The notes: generated by a model not told the origin, from the letters alone. A DNA stretch of 64,000 bases from Limiplasma sp034927815 (GCA_034927815.1 JAYFPK010000005.1:1-64000), one strand, 5' to 3'; shown: positions 25,429 to 34,750, counted from the stretch's first letter. Made by a program: numbers and translations.

Positions 25429-26853
25429 TTAAAACACCTCTTTTGCGCCGCCGGAAAGCAGCATGGTCCGGTAGGGGCCCAGGGTATACCCGCCGCCCTC
25501 CCAGGAGAAGGCGGTCTCTTCCCCGGCAAAATTATGAACCACCGTCACGCTGTCCTCCCCCTGGGAGGCCGTGTAGGCGCAAAGGGCGGGGCTTCCCAAA
25601 TCCAGCGCCGTCACCCGGCCCGTATACAGCGCCGGATGGCGCTTCTTGGCTTTGAGCAGCGCCCGGTAGGCGCTCAGAAGGGAATCCGGGTCCTCCCGCT
25701 GCTGGGCGTAGCCCTGGATCAAGCGCTGGGCCTGGTCGGCTTGGACGGGCGGCTTGGTCATCCCCGTGGAATCAGTAGCAGACCAAAGGTAGGGCAGGCG
25801 CTTGTTCTCATCTCGGCCGGAGCCGGTCATGCCCAGCTCCTCCCCATAGTACAGGAAGGGGCAGCCGGGCATGAACAGGTACACCGCGGCGGCCAGCTTT
25901 TGCTGGCCCAGGTTCTGCACAAAGTACCCGGCGCTGCGCCCATTGTCGTGGCCCGAAAGGAAGGGCGCGTCCAGGGCGGCGGGGTTCACGCTCCGCACTG
26001 TCTCCTGCCAGGCGGCGATTTTCCCCGCCAGCCCCGCGCCGCTACCGGCCTTGATGGCCTTCACGATGGCCCCGTCCTGGGTGGCGAAGGGGTAGTTCAG
26101 GAGGCTGTCAATGCCGCTTTCGTAATAGCGGGTCACGGTGCCCGCGTCCGCCCAGACCTCCCCCACAAAATAAGCCTGGGGAAAGCGCTCCTTGAGCTTT
26201 TTCACAAAGGCGTTGTTAAAGGCGGCGTCGTTCTCCTCGTAGTGCAGCACCGCGTCCAGCCGGAATCCCGTCGCGCCCTGGCGAAGCCAGAAGTCCGCAA
26301 TGGACGCCACTTCCTCAAACACGGCGGGGTTTGCCAGGTTCAGATCCGGCATATCCGGGCTGAACACGCCCTCGTAGTAAGTTCCGTCCGGCAGGGCGTG
26401 GCGGCCCGCACCCGGCTCGTTGAAGAAATGATAGTAGTCCCGGTAAGGCTGCTCCCCAGCCAGGGCCTTTTGGAACCAGAGGTGCTGGCTGGAGGTGTGG
26501 TTCACCACCAAGTCCAGCAGCAGGGCGATGTCCCTCTCCCTCAGGGCCGCCCCCAGGGCCCGGAAGTCCTCCAGGGTGCCATAGGCGGGGTCAATGGCGT
26601 AATAATCGGTCACGTCGTACTTATGGTAAGAAGGGGACGGATGCACGGGCATCAGCCAAAGGCCGGAAATACCCAGGTCCATAAGCTCCGGCAGCTTTTG
26701 GGCGATTCCCCGCAAATCGCCGCAGCCGTCTGCGTCGGCATCGTAGTAGGAGGCCACGAAAATTTCATAGTAATCCCGGGGCTGGGCCTGGGCATGGGCC
26801 GCAAGGGTTGGCGACAGGCACAAGGCGCAAAGCAGCGACAGCATCTTTTTCAT
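25429..26853 (-). CDS. Secreted alpha-amylase family enzyme (GH13)
   Basis: A 474-residue enzyme with a signal peptide (residues 1-23, cleavage near AHAQA-QPRD, no lipobox). Catalytic residues are visible: nucleophile D200 in GFRLDAV, acid/base E232 in VGEVWAD and D303 in FLSGHDNGR. Region I is LLLDLVVNHT near residue 113. The short C-terminal beta domain (from about residue 400) is typical of oligo-alpha-glucan hydrolases. It lies four bases after the second permease and abuts malQ, so extracellular or periplasmic dextrin cleavage is coupled to import. No carbohydrate-binding module or wall anchor is present. Confidence 0.92.
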   Translation of the reverse strand: MKKMLSLLCALCLSPTLAAHAQAQPRDYYEIFVASYYDADADGCGDLRGIAQKLPELMDLGISGLWLMPVHPSPSYHKYDVTDYYAIDPAYGTLEDFRALGAALRERDIALLLDLVVNHTSSQHLWFQKALAGEQPYRDYYHFFNEPGAGRHALPDGTYYEGVFSPDMPDLNLANPAVFEEVASIADFWLRQGATGFRLDAVLHYEENDAAFNNAFVKKLKERFPQAYFVGEVWADAGTVTRYYESGIDSLLNYPFATQDGAIVKAIKAGSGAGLAGKIAAWQETVRSVNPAALDAPFLSGHDNGRSAGYFVQNLGQQKLAAAVYLFMPGCPFLYYGEELGMTGSGRDENKRLPYLWSATDSTGMTKPPVQADQAQRLIQGYAQQREDPDSLLSAYRALLKAKKRHPALYTGRVTALDLGSPALCAYTASQGEDSVTVVHNFAGEETAFSWEGGGYTLGPYRTMLLSGGAKEVF

Positions 26854-26856
26854 GGC

Positions 26857-27723
26857 CTATCCTTTCACCGAGCCGCCCGTGACGCCCTCCACATAATACC
26901 GCTGCATCTTGATGAACAGCAGCGTAATGGGAATCGCGATCAAAATCGCCCCGGCGCAGAAGCGGGTGAAATACGCGTCCAGGTTTTCCCGCTCCAGCAT
27001 GCGGTACAGGCCCACGGCGATGGTGTAGCTGTTGTAGTTGTCCTTCATGATCACGCTGGCGAAGATGAAATCCCCCCAGGGGGCCAAAAAGGAGGTGAGC
27101 ACCGTGTAGGTGATGATGGGCTTGGACAGGGGCAAAATGATCTTGCGCAGAATCTGGCCCTGGGTGGCCCCGTCGATAGCCGCCGCCTCGTCCAAGGTTC
27201 TGGGCACGGTGTCGAAGAAGCCCTTGGTGATGTAGTACTTCGTGATGGAGCCGCCGGAATACACCAGCATCAACGACACTAAGGACTGGTTCAGCCCAAA
27301 GGCCTTCAAGATGTGGTACACCGCGATCATGGACATGAAGCCCGGGAACATGCCCAGCACCAAAATGATGTTCATGGCCAGGGTGCGGGTGGCAAAGCGC
27401 AACCGGGAGAAGGCGTGGCTGAGCATCAGCACATACAGCGTGGACAAAGCGCAGCTGCCCACGGCCACCACCAAGGTGTTCAAAAACCAGCGGGGGTAAT
27501 TGAACTGCTGGGTCTCGGTAAACAGCCGGGCAAAGTTATTCAGGGTGAAGGTCTTGGGGATCAGATAGGTGGTGTACGCGCCCCCCTCCCCCCGCAGGGA
27601 GGTCATCACCAGCCATGCAAGGGGCAAAATCCAGAAGAAGCACACCACCGTCAGCAGCACATAGATGCCGATGTCCGCCGGATGAAGCCTCTTTTTGCGG
27701 GTACGGCCCATGCTATTTGTCAT
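26857..27723 (-). CDS. Maltodextrin-type ABC transporter permease (MalG-like)
   Basis: A 288-residue permease with six predicted helices and the MalG-type EAA loop EAAAIDGATQGQILRKIILPLSKP near residue 185. The C-terminus YYVEGVTGGSVKG is the standard MalG-family tail. It starts inside the stop of the upstream permease (ATGA overlap). It forms the channel with the MalF-like partner. No dedicated ATPase is encoded in this operon, so a shared MsmK-type ATPase encoded elsewhere must energise it. Confidence 0.9.
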   Translation of the reverse strand: MTNSMGRTRKKRLHPADIGIYVLLTVVCFFWILPLAWLVMTSLRGEGGAYTTYLIPKTFTLNNFARLFTETQQFNYPRWFLNTLVVAVGSCALSTLYVLMLSHAFSRLRFATRTLAMNIILVLGMFPGFMSMIAVYHILKAFGLNQSLVSLMLVYSGGSITKYYITKGFFDTVPRTLDEAAAIDGATQGQILRKIILPLSKPIITYTVLTSFLAPWGDFIFASVIMKDNYNSYTIAVGLYRMLERENLDAYFTRFCAGAILIAIPITLLFIKMQRYYVEGVTGGSVKG

Positions 27724-29123
27724 GAGAACTCGCCTCCCCTCTTCACGGAGGAAGTCTGGTTATAGAAAATCAGGGAGAAGGACGCGGTGATCACAAACAC
27801 CAAAATACCGATGGTGGAGGCCAGGGAGTAGTTCTGGTCGTTCACGGTGAGCTTGTAGAGCCATGTGACCAGCAAATCCGTTTTTCCGGCCTGGAAGTAG
27901 TCCAGAGTATAGGGGTTGCCAGTGGTCAGGAAGTAGATGACGTTGAAGTTGTTGATGTTCTCCACAAAGGCGGTGATCAGCGCCGGGGAGGTCACAAAGA
28001 GCATGTGGGGCAGCGTGATCTTGAAGAAGGTCTGCACGGCGTTGGCCCCGTCGATCCGGGCGCTTTCGTACATCTCCTCGGGGATGTTCATCAAAATCCC
28101 CGTGGTGGAAAGCATGGTATAGGGAATGCCCACCCACAGGTTCGCCACCAGCACGGTGATCCGGGCCAGGTTGCCGTTGGTGAGGAAGTGAATCGGTTCC
28201 TGGGTGATCCCCAGTTTCGCCAGCAGCACGTTCAGGGCCCCCAAATCCTGGAGGATGCGCCCCAGCAGCATCAGCGACACGAACTGCGGCACCGCGATGG
28301 ACATGACGAACAGCGTGCGCCACATCTTTTTCAGCTTGATGGATTTTTTATTGATGAGCAGCGCCACAAGGACGCCGCCAAAATAACAGGAGAAGGTGGC
28401 CACAAAGGCCCAGGTCATGGTCCAGATCAAAAGGGAGACAAAGGTGGTGGACTTTTGCGGGTTTTCCCAGAATACGTCCCGGAAGTTCTGAAAGCCCACC
28501 CAGGTAAACAGATTGCCCGGCGGCTGGTGGGCCTTGTCGAAGTTGGTAAAGGCCATGAGAATCATGAACACCAGCGGCAGCACCGTAAACAGGAACAGCG
28601 CCAGCATGGGCAAGGTCAACAGGGTCTTATGCAGGTTCTGGTCGTCCAGGGAGCGGACCTCCCGCAAAAAGCGGGGCTGGGCCAGGCCGTTATCCTGGCG
28701 CATCTGCCCCCGGTAGGCGGCTTTGAAGCTCTTGACGGCCATCACCAGGATAAACGCCGTCACGAATACGGCCATCATGCCAAATAAAAGGATCAGCAAG
28801 GAGTTGTCCCCGGGGGTGTTGCGGTAGATGCCCGCGGACTCGTCGAACACCTTTTTCATGGCGGCTTCCCCCAGGGTGGGCAGCATCTTCATGTAGCCCC
28901 AGCCGGAAACCATCATGTAGTAAAGGTAGAGAAGCTCCGTAGCCAAAAACAGCAATCCCTTGATGATCTGGCCCCGGAAAAGGCATCCCGCGCCGAAAAC
29001 AAAAAGGCTCAGCCGGGTGAGGGCGTCGCTTGCCTTCACCATGGCGCCAAAGGCTTTCAGGCCTTCCCGGAGCCCCTTTGCACGGCGCTTGCCCGGCTTT
29101 TTCACAGGCTGGGCGCTTAACAT
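27720..29123 (-). CDS. Maltodextrin-type ABC transporter permease (MalF-like)
   Basis: A 467-residue permease, longer than MalG because of extra N-terminal helices, as in MalF. The EAA loop is YESARIDGANAVQTFFKITLPHM near residue 365, and the MalF-type segment TWVGFQNFRDVFWENPQ lies near residue 215. ATG at 29123 is chosen because GAGGTG stands six bases upstream; a longer frame begins with TTG at 29144. The gene is separated from the binding-protein gene by a strong hairpin and overlaps the MalG-like gene by four bases. Confidence 0.9.
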   Translation of the reverse strand: MLSAQPVKKPGKRRAKGLREGLKAFGAMVKASDALTRLSLFVFGAGCLFRGQIIKGLLFLATELLYLYYMMVSGWGYMKMLPTLGEAAMKKVFDESAGIYRNTPGDNSLLILLFGMMAVFVTAFILVMAVKSFKAAYRGQMRQDNGLAQPRFLREVRSLDDQNLHKTLLTLPMLALFLFTVLPLVFMILMAFTNFDKAHQPPGNLFTWVGFQNFRDVFWENPQKSTTFVSLLIWTMTWAFVATFSCYFGGVLVALLINKKSIKLKKMWRTLFVMSIAVPQFVSLMLLGRILQDLGALNVLLAKLGITQEPIHFLTNGNLARITVLVANLWVGIPYTMLSTTGILMNIPEEMYESARIDGANAVQTFFKITLPHMLFVTSPALITAFVENINNFNVIYFLTTGNPYTLDYFQAGKTDLLVTWLYKLTVNDQNYSLASTIGILVFVITASFSLIFYNQTSSVKRGGEFS

Positions 29124-29162
29124 GGCATTCACCTCATCCCCCAAAAACTTTTCTTTTTGGAA

Positions 29163-29191
29163 GCGCGGGAGGGGCCATTCCCCTCCCGCGC
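29163..29191 (-). other. Stem-loop between binding-protein and permease genes
   Basis: A perfect 12-bp GC stem (GCGCGGGAGGGG with CCCCTCCCGCGC) and five-base loop, 13 bases after the stop codon of the maltodextrin-binding-protein gene. It is not followed by a T-tract. The position matches the expression-reducing hairpin between malE and malF of enteric bacteria. Confidence 0.75.
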
Positions 29192-29204
29192 GTATGGGTC
29201 TGCG

Positions 29205-30383
29205 TTACTGCGCCGTGACCTGCTGAACGAGAACATCCAGCATCTCCTGCAGCGGCATGGAGTAATCCTTGGCTTCCATGGCCGCGCCAAAGGCCTCGGC
29301 GGGGGTCCAATAGTTGCCCAGCACGTCCTTCTGGGAGGTGGCGAACTGACCTTGGAGGGCCAGGGCGGCCAGGGGCACGTTGGTCTTCACAGCCTCGGAG
29401 GCGGCGGCGTTGACGTTGGAGGGGCCCGCTTCGCGCATTTCAAAGCGCTTGAGCTGGTTCTCCTCGTTGGTGAGCCACTCGGCCAGGGCCATGGCCTCCA
29501 GGGGGTACTGGGTCAAGGAATTGACGCCGATGAGCTTGTAGCCCGCGAAGGAGGACATCTGCACCTGCTCCCCGTTCAGGGTGAAGGTGGGCAGTTTGGT
29601 GGCGGCGAAGTTGTCGCCCAGCTTTTCCTTGATGGCCCCGGCTGTCCACATGCCGGACACGCCCGCGGCGATGACTTCGCCAAAGGAGCCGGTGAGCACC
29701 GCGTCGTCCCCGGTGAGGAAGGCGGGATCGGCGGTGAAGGCCTTGATGGCCTCGGCGGCGGCCAAGCCCTTCTCGTTGTTGAAGTCGCACAGCTGCTTGC
29801 CGTCCTCAAGGGTCAGCGTGCAGCCGGCCCCCAGGAAGAAGGAGGCGATGTACCAGCCGTTGGAAACGTCCATGAACATCTTCTTGCCCGCGGCGTTGCA
29901 AGCGGCCAGGATGCCGTCCAGGGTCTGCGCCGCTTCCTCGCTGACGACGGACTTGTCGTAGTAGAGGAAGTAGCCGTTGTCGGCGGTCATGGGATAGGCG
30001 TACAGGGCGTCGCCCACGGAGGCGGCCTCAATGGAGCCCGCGCCGTTGGCGGCGATGATGGCGTCCTTGTTCAGGGTGACTTCGTACAGGGAGCCGGAGT
30101 TCACCAGGTCATAGAGCTGGTCGTTGGGGAAGGCGAACACGTCCGCGGCGGCGGCGGGGTCTTCCGCGTAGCGGGCCCGGGCGTCAGGCTCGCCCACCAC
30201 GCCCAGGGTGACGTCCATGGCCTTGTCGGGGTTGGCAGCCTTGAAAGCGTCGATCATTTCCTGGAGCATGGCCTGGTCTTCCTGAGAACCCCAGACCTTC
30301 AGCGTGGCCGTCTCGGCCAGGGCGGGGGCGGCAAGGCCCGCGAGCAGCACCGCGCACAGGAGCAGACTGAGGAGTTTCCGCAT
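29205..30383 (-). CDS. Maltodextrin-type extracellular sugar-binding protein (MalE-like)
   Basis: A 392-residue family 1 solute-binding protein. The signal peptide (residues 1-23, cleavage at APALA-ETAT) has no lipobox at the cleavage site; the only cysteine in it, C10, is in the hydrophobic core. The mature part starts TLKVWGSQEDQAMLQEMIDAFKAANPD, the classic MalE-family opening. TQYPLEAMALAEWLTNEENQLKRFEMREAGPSNV near residue 300 is the C-lobe ligand loop. AGAAGG precedes the ATG. It is the first transporter gene after the LacI regulator. The maltodextrin ligand is inferred from the amylase, malQ and phosphorylase genes that follow. Confidence 0.9.
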   Translation of the reverse strand: MRKLLSLLLCAVLLAGLAAPALAETATLKVWGSQEDQAMLQEMIDAFKAANPDKAMDVTLGVVGEPDARARYAEDPAAAADVFAFPNDQLYDLVNSGSLYEVTLNKDAIIAANGAGSIEAASVGDALYAYPMTADNGYFLYYDKSVVSEEAAQTLDGILAACNAAGKKMFMDVSNGWYIASFFLGAGCTLTLEDGKQLCDFNNEKGLAAAEAIKAFTADPAFLTGDDAVLTGSFGEVIAAGVSGMWTAGAIKEKLGDNFAATKLPTFTLNGEQVQMSSFAGYKLIGVNSLTQYPLEAMALAEWLTNEENQLKRFEMREAGPSNVNAAASEAVKTNVPLAALALQGQFATSQKDVLGNYWTPAEAFGAAMEAKDYSMPLQEMLDVLVQQVTAQ

Positions 30384-30423
30384 GAGAATACCTTCTTTCT
30401 TTGCTGGATTTTATATCATCGGA

Positions 30424-31437
30424 TTACTCCGACGGATACCGTGTGGCAATGGATTGGCCCAAAAGAAGCTCGCTTTGCACCGTCACGTGCTGGGCGCTCT
30501 CCCCTTTGATGAGCCGGCTCAGGATCTCCACGCTCTTTTCCGCGATCTCCTGCACCGGCTGGCGCACCGTGGCCAGGGAAGGGGTATAGAAACGGCTGAA
30601 CTCCAGCCCGTCAAAGCCGATCACCGAGATATCCCCCGGAACGGCCAGCCCCCGGTCGTGGATGGCCTTGGCCGCGCCGATAGCCATGATGTCCGACATG
30701 CAAAACAGCGCCGTCACCGGAATGCCGCTGTCCAGCATGCGGGTGGTGGCCCGGTACGCGCTGCCCAAGGAGAACTTGCTTTCAAAATAGTGGTTTTGGG
30801 GGAAGCTCAGGCCCTTCTCCGCAAAGCTGTCCAGCACCCCCTGGTAGCGGCTGCCCACCAAGTCCGGCGCCAGCAGGCTTCCGCCCAGCACCGCGATCTC
30901 CCGGTGGCCCCGTGCCAGCAGCTCATCCACGGCCATCTTCGCGCTTTTCCGGTCGTCCACCGAGACGGAGGCCACGTTGGACAGCCTGGCCTCTCTGGCG
31001 TCCGCCGCGGCGAACACCGCCGGGGAGCGGAGCATTTTCAGCTCCTCCCTGCGGCTGACCACGCTGCCCCCCAGGAAGAGGAAGCCCTTGGGCTTCTTTT
31101 CCACCACCAGCTGCTTGGCGGCCATCACCTCGTCGTCCGCCTCGTCAATGTAATGGATGTAGGGGACATAGCCCTCCTTTTCCACCAGGGCCTGCATGGA
31201 TTCCATGATCCCCAATAAAAACAGGTTGCCGATTCCCTTTACGATCACGCAGATAAAATTGGTGGCGATGGTCTTCAGGTTCTTGGCGTTGGCGTTGGGG
31301 GTATAGCGCATTTCCTCGATGATCTTGAGCACCGTGCTGCGGGTTTCCTTGTTCACATCGGGCTTTTCGTTCAAAACCCGGGACACCGTCGCGGGGGATA
31401 CCCCCGCCAGCCGGGCGATTTCCTTGATGGTGTTCAT
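30424..31437 (-). CDS. LacI-family repressor of the maltodextrin operon (MalR-like)
   Basis: A 337-residue regulator. The N-terminal LacI helix-turn-helix is IKEIARLAGVSPATVSRVLNEKPDV (residues 4-28), followed by the hinge YTPNANAKNLKT and a periplasmic-binding-protein-like sensor. The start at 31437 is unambiguous (MNTIKEIA). It is transcribed ahead of the transporter genes, only 40 bases apart, and divergently from pflB. Its predicted promoter is followed by a triple hexamer repeat that could be its operator. The inducer is probably a maltodextrin. Confidence 0.87.
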   Translation of the reverse strand: MNTIKEIARLAGVSPATVSRVLNEKPDVNKETRSTVLKIIEEMRYTPNANAKNLKTIATNFICVIVKGIGNLFLLGIMESMQALVEKEGYVPYIHYIDEADDEVMAAKQLVVEKKPKGFLFLGGSVVSRREELKMLRSPAVFAAADAREARLSNVASVSVDDRKSAKMAVDELLARGHREIAVLGGSLLAPDLVGSRYQGVLDSFAEKGLSFPQNHYFESKFSLGSAYRATTRMLDSGIPVTALFCMSDIMAIGAAKAIHDRGLAVPGDISVIGFDGLEFSRFYTPSLATVRQPVQEIAEKSVEILSRLIKGESAQHVTVQSELLLGQSIATRYPSE

Positions 31438-31518
31438 GCACGCATCTCCACATTTCTGCTGTTTTTCGCCTTCGCCACTGAAAGCGTCCGAAAAAAGTCA
31501 GCGGGCCGAAAACGGTGT

Positions 31519-31538
31519 CGGTAACGGTAACGGTAACG
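31519..31538. promoter_or_regulatory. Triple CGGTAA repeat, candidate operator
   Basis: Three perfect tandem copies of CGGTAA plus a trailing CG. They lie about +7 to +26 relative to the predicted start of the minus-strand LacI/maltodextrin transcript. A fourth, degenerate copy (CGGTGT) precedes them. Suggested target of the adjacent LacI protein. Confidence 0.45.
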
Positions 31539-31551
31539 ATTTCATAGGTAA

Positions 31552-31580
31552 AAAATACCATGAAAAGAAGGCCTTGTCAA
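31552..31580 (-). promoter_or_regulatory. Promoter for the LacI/maltodextrin operon
   Basis: Minus strand: TTGACA (31575-31580), 17-base spacer, TATTTT (31552-31557), leaving a leader of about 105 bases. The -35 box lies inside a short palindrome (GGCCTTG-T-CAAGGCC, 31571-31584 region). Confidence 0.6.
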
Positions 31581-31585
31581 GGCCA

Positions 31586-31626
31586 CTTGAACAATTTTTT
31601 CCAATTTTTTCCAAGACCTGTTCAAG
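31586..31626. repeat. Inverted and direct repeats in the malR-pflB gap
   Basis: CTTGAACA (31586-31593) and TGTTCAAG (31619-31626) form an eight-base inverted repeat that encloses two copies of AATTTTTTCC. The gap of about 340 bases is the most AT-rich in the window. It may hold a regulator site acting on one or both divergent promoters. Confidence 0.4.
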
Positions 31627-31678
31627 GGCGGAATAGCGGCTATCACTTCTTCCCAAAATTTCGTTGAAACCCTTGGGA

Positions 31679-31707
31679 TGGACAGTGCCTTTGGAGCGTG
31701 CTATACT
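31679..31707 (+). promoter_or_regulatory. Promoter for pflB-pflA
   Basis: TGGACA (31679-31684), 17-base spacer, TATACT (31702-31707), about 60 bases upstream of the pflB start at 31774. Confidence 0.6.
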
Positions 31708-31773
31708 GAAGTTGTACAAGGCTAACTCAACGCCGCCATCAGGCGGCCATCGACCGCGTCAGGGAGGATGACT

Positions 31774-33984
31774 ATGTTTCAAGAGGGAAATTGGGTAGCA
31801 GACATCAACGTACGGGACTTTATCGTCCGTAACTATACGCCCTACCAAGGGGACGAGGGCTTTCTTGCGCCCCCCACCCAGCGGACCCAGGCGCTGTGGG
31901 ATAAGGTCAAGGAGCTTATGAAAAAGGAGCGGGACGCGGGGGGCGTGCTGGATATTGACGAGCATACCGTCTCCACGGTCAACGCCCACAACCCCGGCTA
32001 TATCGACCGGGAGCTGGAGCTGATCGTGGGCTTGCAGACCGACGCTCCGCTGAAGCGGGCCATCATGCCCTACGGCGGCATCCGCACGGTGCAGAAATCT
32101 CTGGAGGCCTATGGCCGGGAGCTTCCCAAGAACATTGAGGAGATTTTCCACCACCGCAAGACCCACAACGACGGCGTGTTCGACGTGTACACCGGGGAGA
32201 TCCGGGCGGCCCGCTCCAGCGGCATCATCACCGGGCTGCCCGACGCCTATGGCCGGGGCCGCATCATCGGGGATTACCGCCGGGTGCCCCTGTACGGCGT
32301 GGATTTCCTCATCGCCAAAAAGCAGGAGGCCAAGAGGGAGTTCACCTTTGCCGCCATGGATGAAGAGGTGATCCGCAACCGGGAGGAGATTTCCGAGCAG
32401 ATCCGCACCCTTGAGGAGCTCAAGGACATGGCCCAACGGTATGGGCACGACATCTCCGCCCCCGCCAAGGACATCAAGGAAGCGCTGCAATGGCTCTACT
32501 TCGGCTACCTGGCCGCCATCAAGGACCAAAACGGCGCGGCCATGAGCCTGGGGCGGGTTTCCACCTTCCTGGACATCTACGCCCAGCGGGACCTGGAGAA
32601 AGGCCGCTACACCGAGGCCGAGATCCAGGAGCTGTTTGACCAGTTCATCATGAAGCTGCGGATGGTCCGCTTCCTTCGGACCCCGGCCTATGACGAGCTC
32701 TTCTCCGGCGATCCCACCTGGGTCACTGAGTCCCTGGCCGGGATGTGCGTGGACGGCCGCCATATGGTGACCAAGTCCACCTACCGCTTTTTGCACTCCC
32801 TCACGAACCTGGGCCCCGCCCCGGAGCCCAACATGACCGTTTTGTGGAGCACGCGCCTGCCGGAGAACTTCAAGCGGTACTGCGCCCGCCTCTCCTGCGA
32901 AACCTCCTCCATCCAGTATGAAAATGACGACGTCATGTCCGAAAAATTCGGGGACGACTATGGCATCGCCTGCTGCGTCTCCCCCATGCGCATCGGCAAG
33001 CAGATGCAGTTCTTCGGCGCCCGGGCCAACCTGGCCAAGGCCCTGCTGTACGCCATCAACGGCGGCAAGGACGAGATTAGCGGCAAGCAGGTGGCCCCGG
33101 CCATCGCCCCTATCACCAGCGAGGTTTTGGACTATACCGAGGTGCGCACCCGCTACGCCCAGATCTGCGAGTGGCTGGCGACCCTCTATGTGAACACCCT
33201 GAACACCATCCACTACATGCACGACAAATACTGCTACGAGAAGCTGCAGATGGCCTTGCACGACGAGGACATCCTCCGCACCATGGCCTGCGGCGTGGCG
33301 GGGCTTTCCGTGGTGGCGGACAGCCTGTCCGCCATCAAGTACGCCCAGGTCCGGCCCATCCGCAACGAGCACGGGCTGGCTGTGGATTTCCAGATCGAGG
33401 GCGAGTACCCTTGCTTTGGCAACAACGATCCCCGGGTGGATGAAATCGCCCGGGACGTGGTGCGCAAGTTCATGACCCGGCTGCGCCGCCAGCGCACCTA
33501 CCGGGACGCGAAGCCCACCATGTCCATCCTCACCATCACCTCCAACGTGGTGTACGGCAAAAAGACCGGCTCCACCCCGGACGGGCGCAAAAAGGGAGAG
33601 CCCTTCGCCCCCGGAGCCAACCCCATGCATGGCCGGGATGTTCATGGACCGGTGGCTTCCTTGGCCTCGGTGGCGTCCCTTCCCTTTGATTACAGCGAGG
33701 ACGGCATTTCCTACACCTTCTCCATCGTGCCCGGAGCTCTGGGCAAAACCGAGGGGCAGCGCCAGGAGAACCTGGTGAGCCTGCTGGACGGCTTCTTTGA
33801 AGAGCACGGCCACCATGTGAATGTGAACGTCATCGACCGGGATGTGCTGCTGGACGCCATGGACCACCCGGAAATGTACCCGCAGCTCACCATTCGGGTA
33901 TCCGGCTACGCGGTGAACTTCATCAAGCTCACCCGGGAGCAGCAGCAGGACGTGATCAACCGCACCTTCCACACCTTCCTGTAA
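31774..33984 (+). CDS. pflB: Formate C-acetyltransferase (pyruvate formate-lyase)
   Basis: A 736-residue glycyl radical enzyme converting pyruvate and CoA to acetyl-CoA and formate under anaerobic conditions. The catalytic cysteine pair C400-C401 lies in GIACCVSPM and the radical glycine G711 in IRVSGYAV. The blocks KQMQFFGARANLAKALLYAINGG and TPDGRKKGEPFAPGANPMHG are highly conserved in true PFL. The CC dyad argues against the diol dehydratase or choline lyase branches. ATG at 31774 has GGGAGG six bases upstream; an ATG six bases earlier is too close to it. It is followed by its activase. Length is slightly below the usual 750-760. Confidence 0.96.
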   Translation: MFQEGNWVADINVRDFIVRNYTPYQGDEGFLAPPTQRTQALWDKVKELMKKERDAGGVLDIDEHTVSTVNAHNPGYIDRELELIVGLQTDAPLKRAIMPYGGIRTVQKSLEAYGRELPKNIEEIFHHRKTHNDGVFDVYTGEIRAARSSGIITGLPDAYGRGRIIGDYRRVPLYGVDFLIAKKQEAKREFTFAAMDEEVIRNREEISEQIRTLEELKDMAQRYGHDISAPAKDIKEALQWLYFGYLAAIKDQNGAAMSLGRVSTFLDIYAQRDLEKGRYTEAEIQELFDQFIMKLRMVRFLRTPAYDELFSGDPTWVTESLAGMCVDGRHMVTKSTYRFLHSLTNLGPAPEPNMTVLWSTRLPENFKRYCARLSCETSSIQYENDDVMSEKFGDDYGIACCVSPMRIGKQMQFFGARANLAKALLYAINGGKDEISGKQVAPAIAPITSEVLDYTEVRTRYAQICEWLATLYVNTLNTIHYMHDKYCYEKLQMALHDEDILRTMACGVAGLSVVADSLSAIKYAQVRPIRNEHGLAVDFQIEGEYPCFGNNDPRVDEIARDVVRKFMTRLRRQRTYRDAKPTMSILTITSNVVYGKKTGSTPDGRKKGEPFAPGANPMHGRDVHGPVASLASVASLPFDYSEDGISYTFSIVPGALGKTEGQRQENLVSLLDGFFEEHGHHVNVNVIDRDVLLDAMDHPEMYPQLTIRVSGYAVNFIKLTREQQQDVINRTFHTFL

Positions 33985-34000
33985 AGAGGGGGGAGGCTTC

Positions 34001-34750
34001 TTGAAGCAAGACACCGCCTCTTTGCGCCAGGTCAAGGGCGTCATCCACCACACCGAGAGCTTCGGGGCGGTGGATGGCCCGGGCCTACGCTTCGTGCTGT
34101 TCCTGCGGGGCTGCCCGCTGCGCTGCCTGTACTGCCACAACCCGGACGCGCTACCCTTCTCCGGCGGAACCCTATGGACCGCGGGAGAGGCTTTGGACCA
34201 TATTCTGCGCTACAAAAACTTTATCAAAAACGGGGGCGTCACCTTCTCCGGGGGGGAGCCCCTGGCCCAGGCGGATTTTGTGGCGGCGCTGTCCCAGCTG
34301 CTCCATGGGGAGGGCATCCATGTGGCCATCGATACCTCCGGCTGCGAACCCCTCCCCTATGCGCGCCACGCCATTGACGAGGCGGACCTGCTGCTGCTGG
34401 ACATCAAGGCGGCGGACCCGGAGCTTTGCCGCCGCCTCACGGGCATGGACAACGCCAACGCCCTTCGCACCCTGGACTACTGCGAAAGCACCGGCAAGCC
34501 GGTCTGGGTCCGCCATGTGCTGCTTCGGGGCTATACCCTGGACCCGGCCCAGTGGGAGCTGCTGGCCCAGCAGCTTGCCCCCTACCGCTGTATCCAGCGC
34601 CTGGAGCTGCTCCCCTTCCACAAGCTGGGGGAACCCAAATGGGAGCAGGTGCGCATGTCCTACCAGCTCAAGGACACCCCCGCCACCACCCAGGAGGAAC
34701 TGGCGGAGGCCAAGGCATTTTTCGCCGCCAGGGGGTTCAACGTGCAATAG
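34001..34750 (+). CDS. pflA: Pyruvate formate-lyase-activating enzyme (radical SAM)
   Basis: A 249-residue radical SAM enzyme that installs the glycyl radical on PflB. The 4Fe-4S motif is C38-PLR-C42-LY-C45-HNPD, and GGVTFSGGEPLAQADFV near residue 80 is the SAM-binding GGE motif. It is 16 bases downstream of pflB. The start appears to be TTG at 34001 with GGGGGGAGG closely upstream; no ATG lies before the cysteine motif in frame. It is followed by a strong terminator. Confidence 0.93.
   Translation: MKQDTASLRQVKGVIHHTESFGAVDGPGLRFVLFLRGCPLRCLYCHNPDALPFSGGTLWTAGEALDHILRYKNFIKNGGVTFSGGEPLAQADFVAALSQLLHGEGIHVAIDTSGCEPLPYARHAIDEADLLLLDIKAADPELCRRLTGMDNANALRTLDYCESTGKPVWVRHVLLRGYTLDPAQWELLAQQLAPYRCIQRLELLPFHKLGEPKWEQVRMSYQLKDTPATTQEELAEAKAFFAARGFNVQ

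Noticed and set aside
23941..27282. A 1113-codon plus-strand open frame opposite the maltodextrin operon
   Set aside because: It is antisense to malQ, amylase and the permease genes, which have full catalytic motifs; the long frame results from high GC content and codon bias.
31586..31612. Tandem AATTTTTTCC as a terminator of the LacI gene
   Set aside because: It lies upstream of that gene, and no GC stem precedes the T-runs in the right orientation.
31759..34140. A 793-codon minus-strand open frame opposite pflB
   Set aside because: Shadow of pflB; no motifs, no Shine-Dalgarno site, and it crosses the pflB promoter side and pflA.
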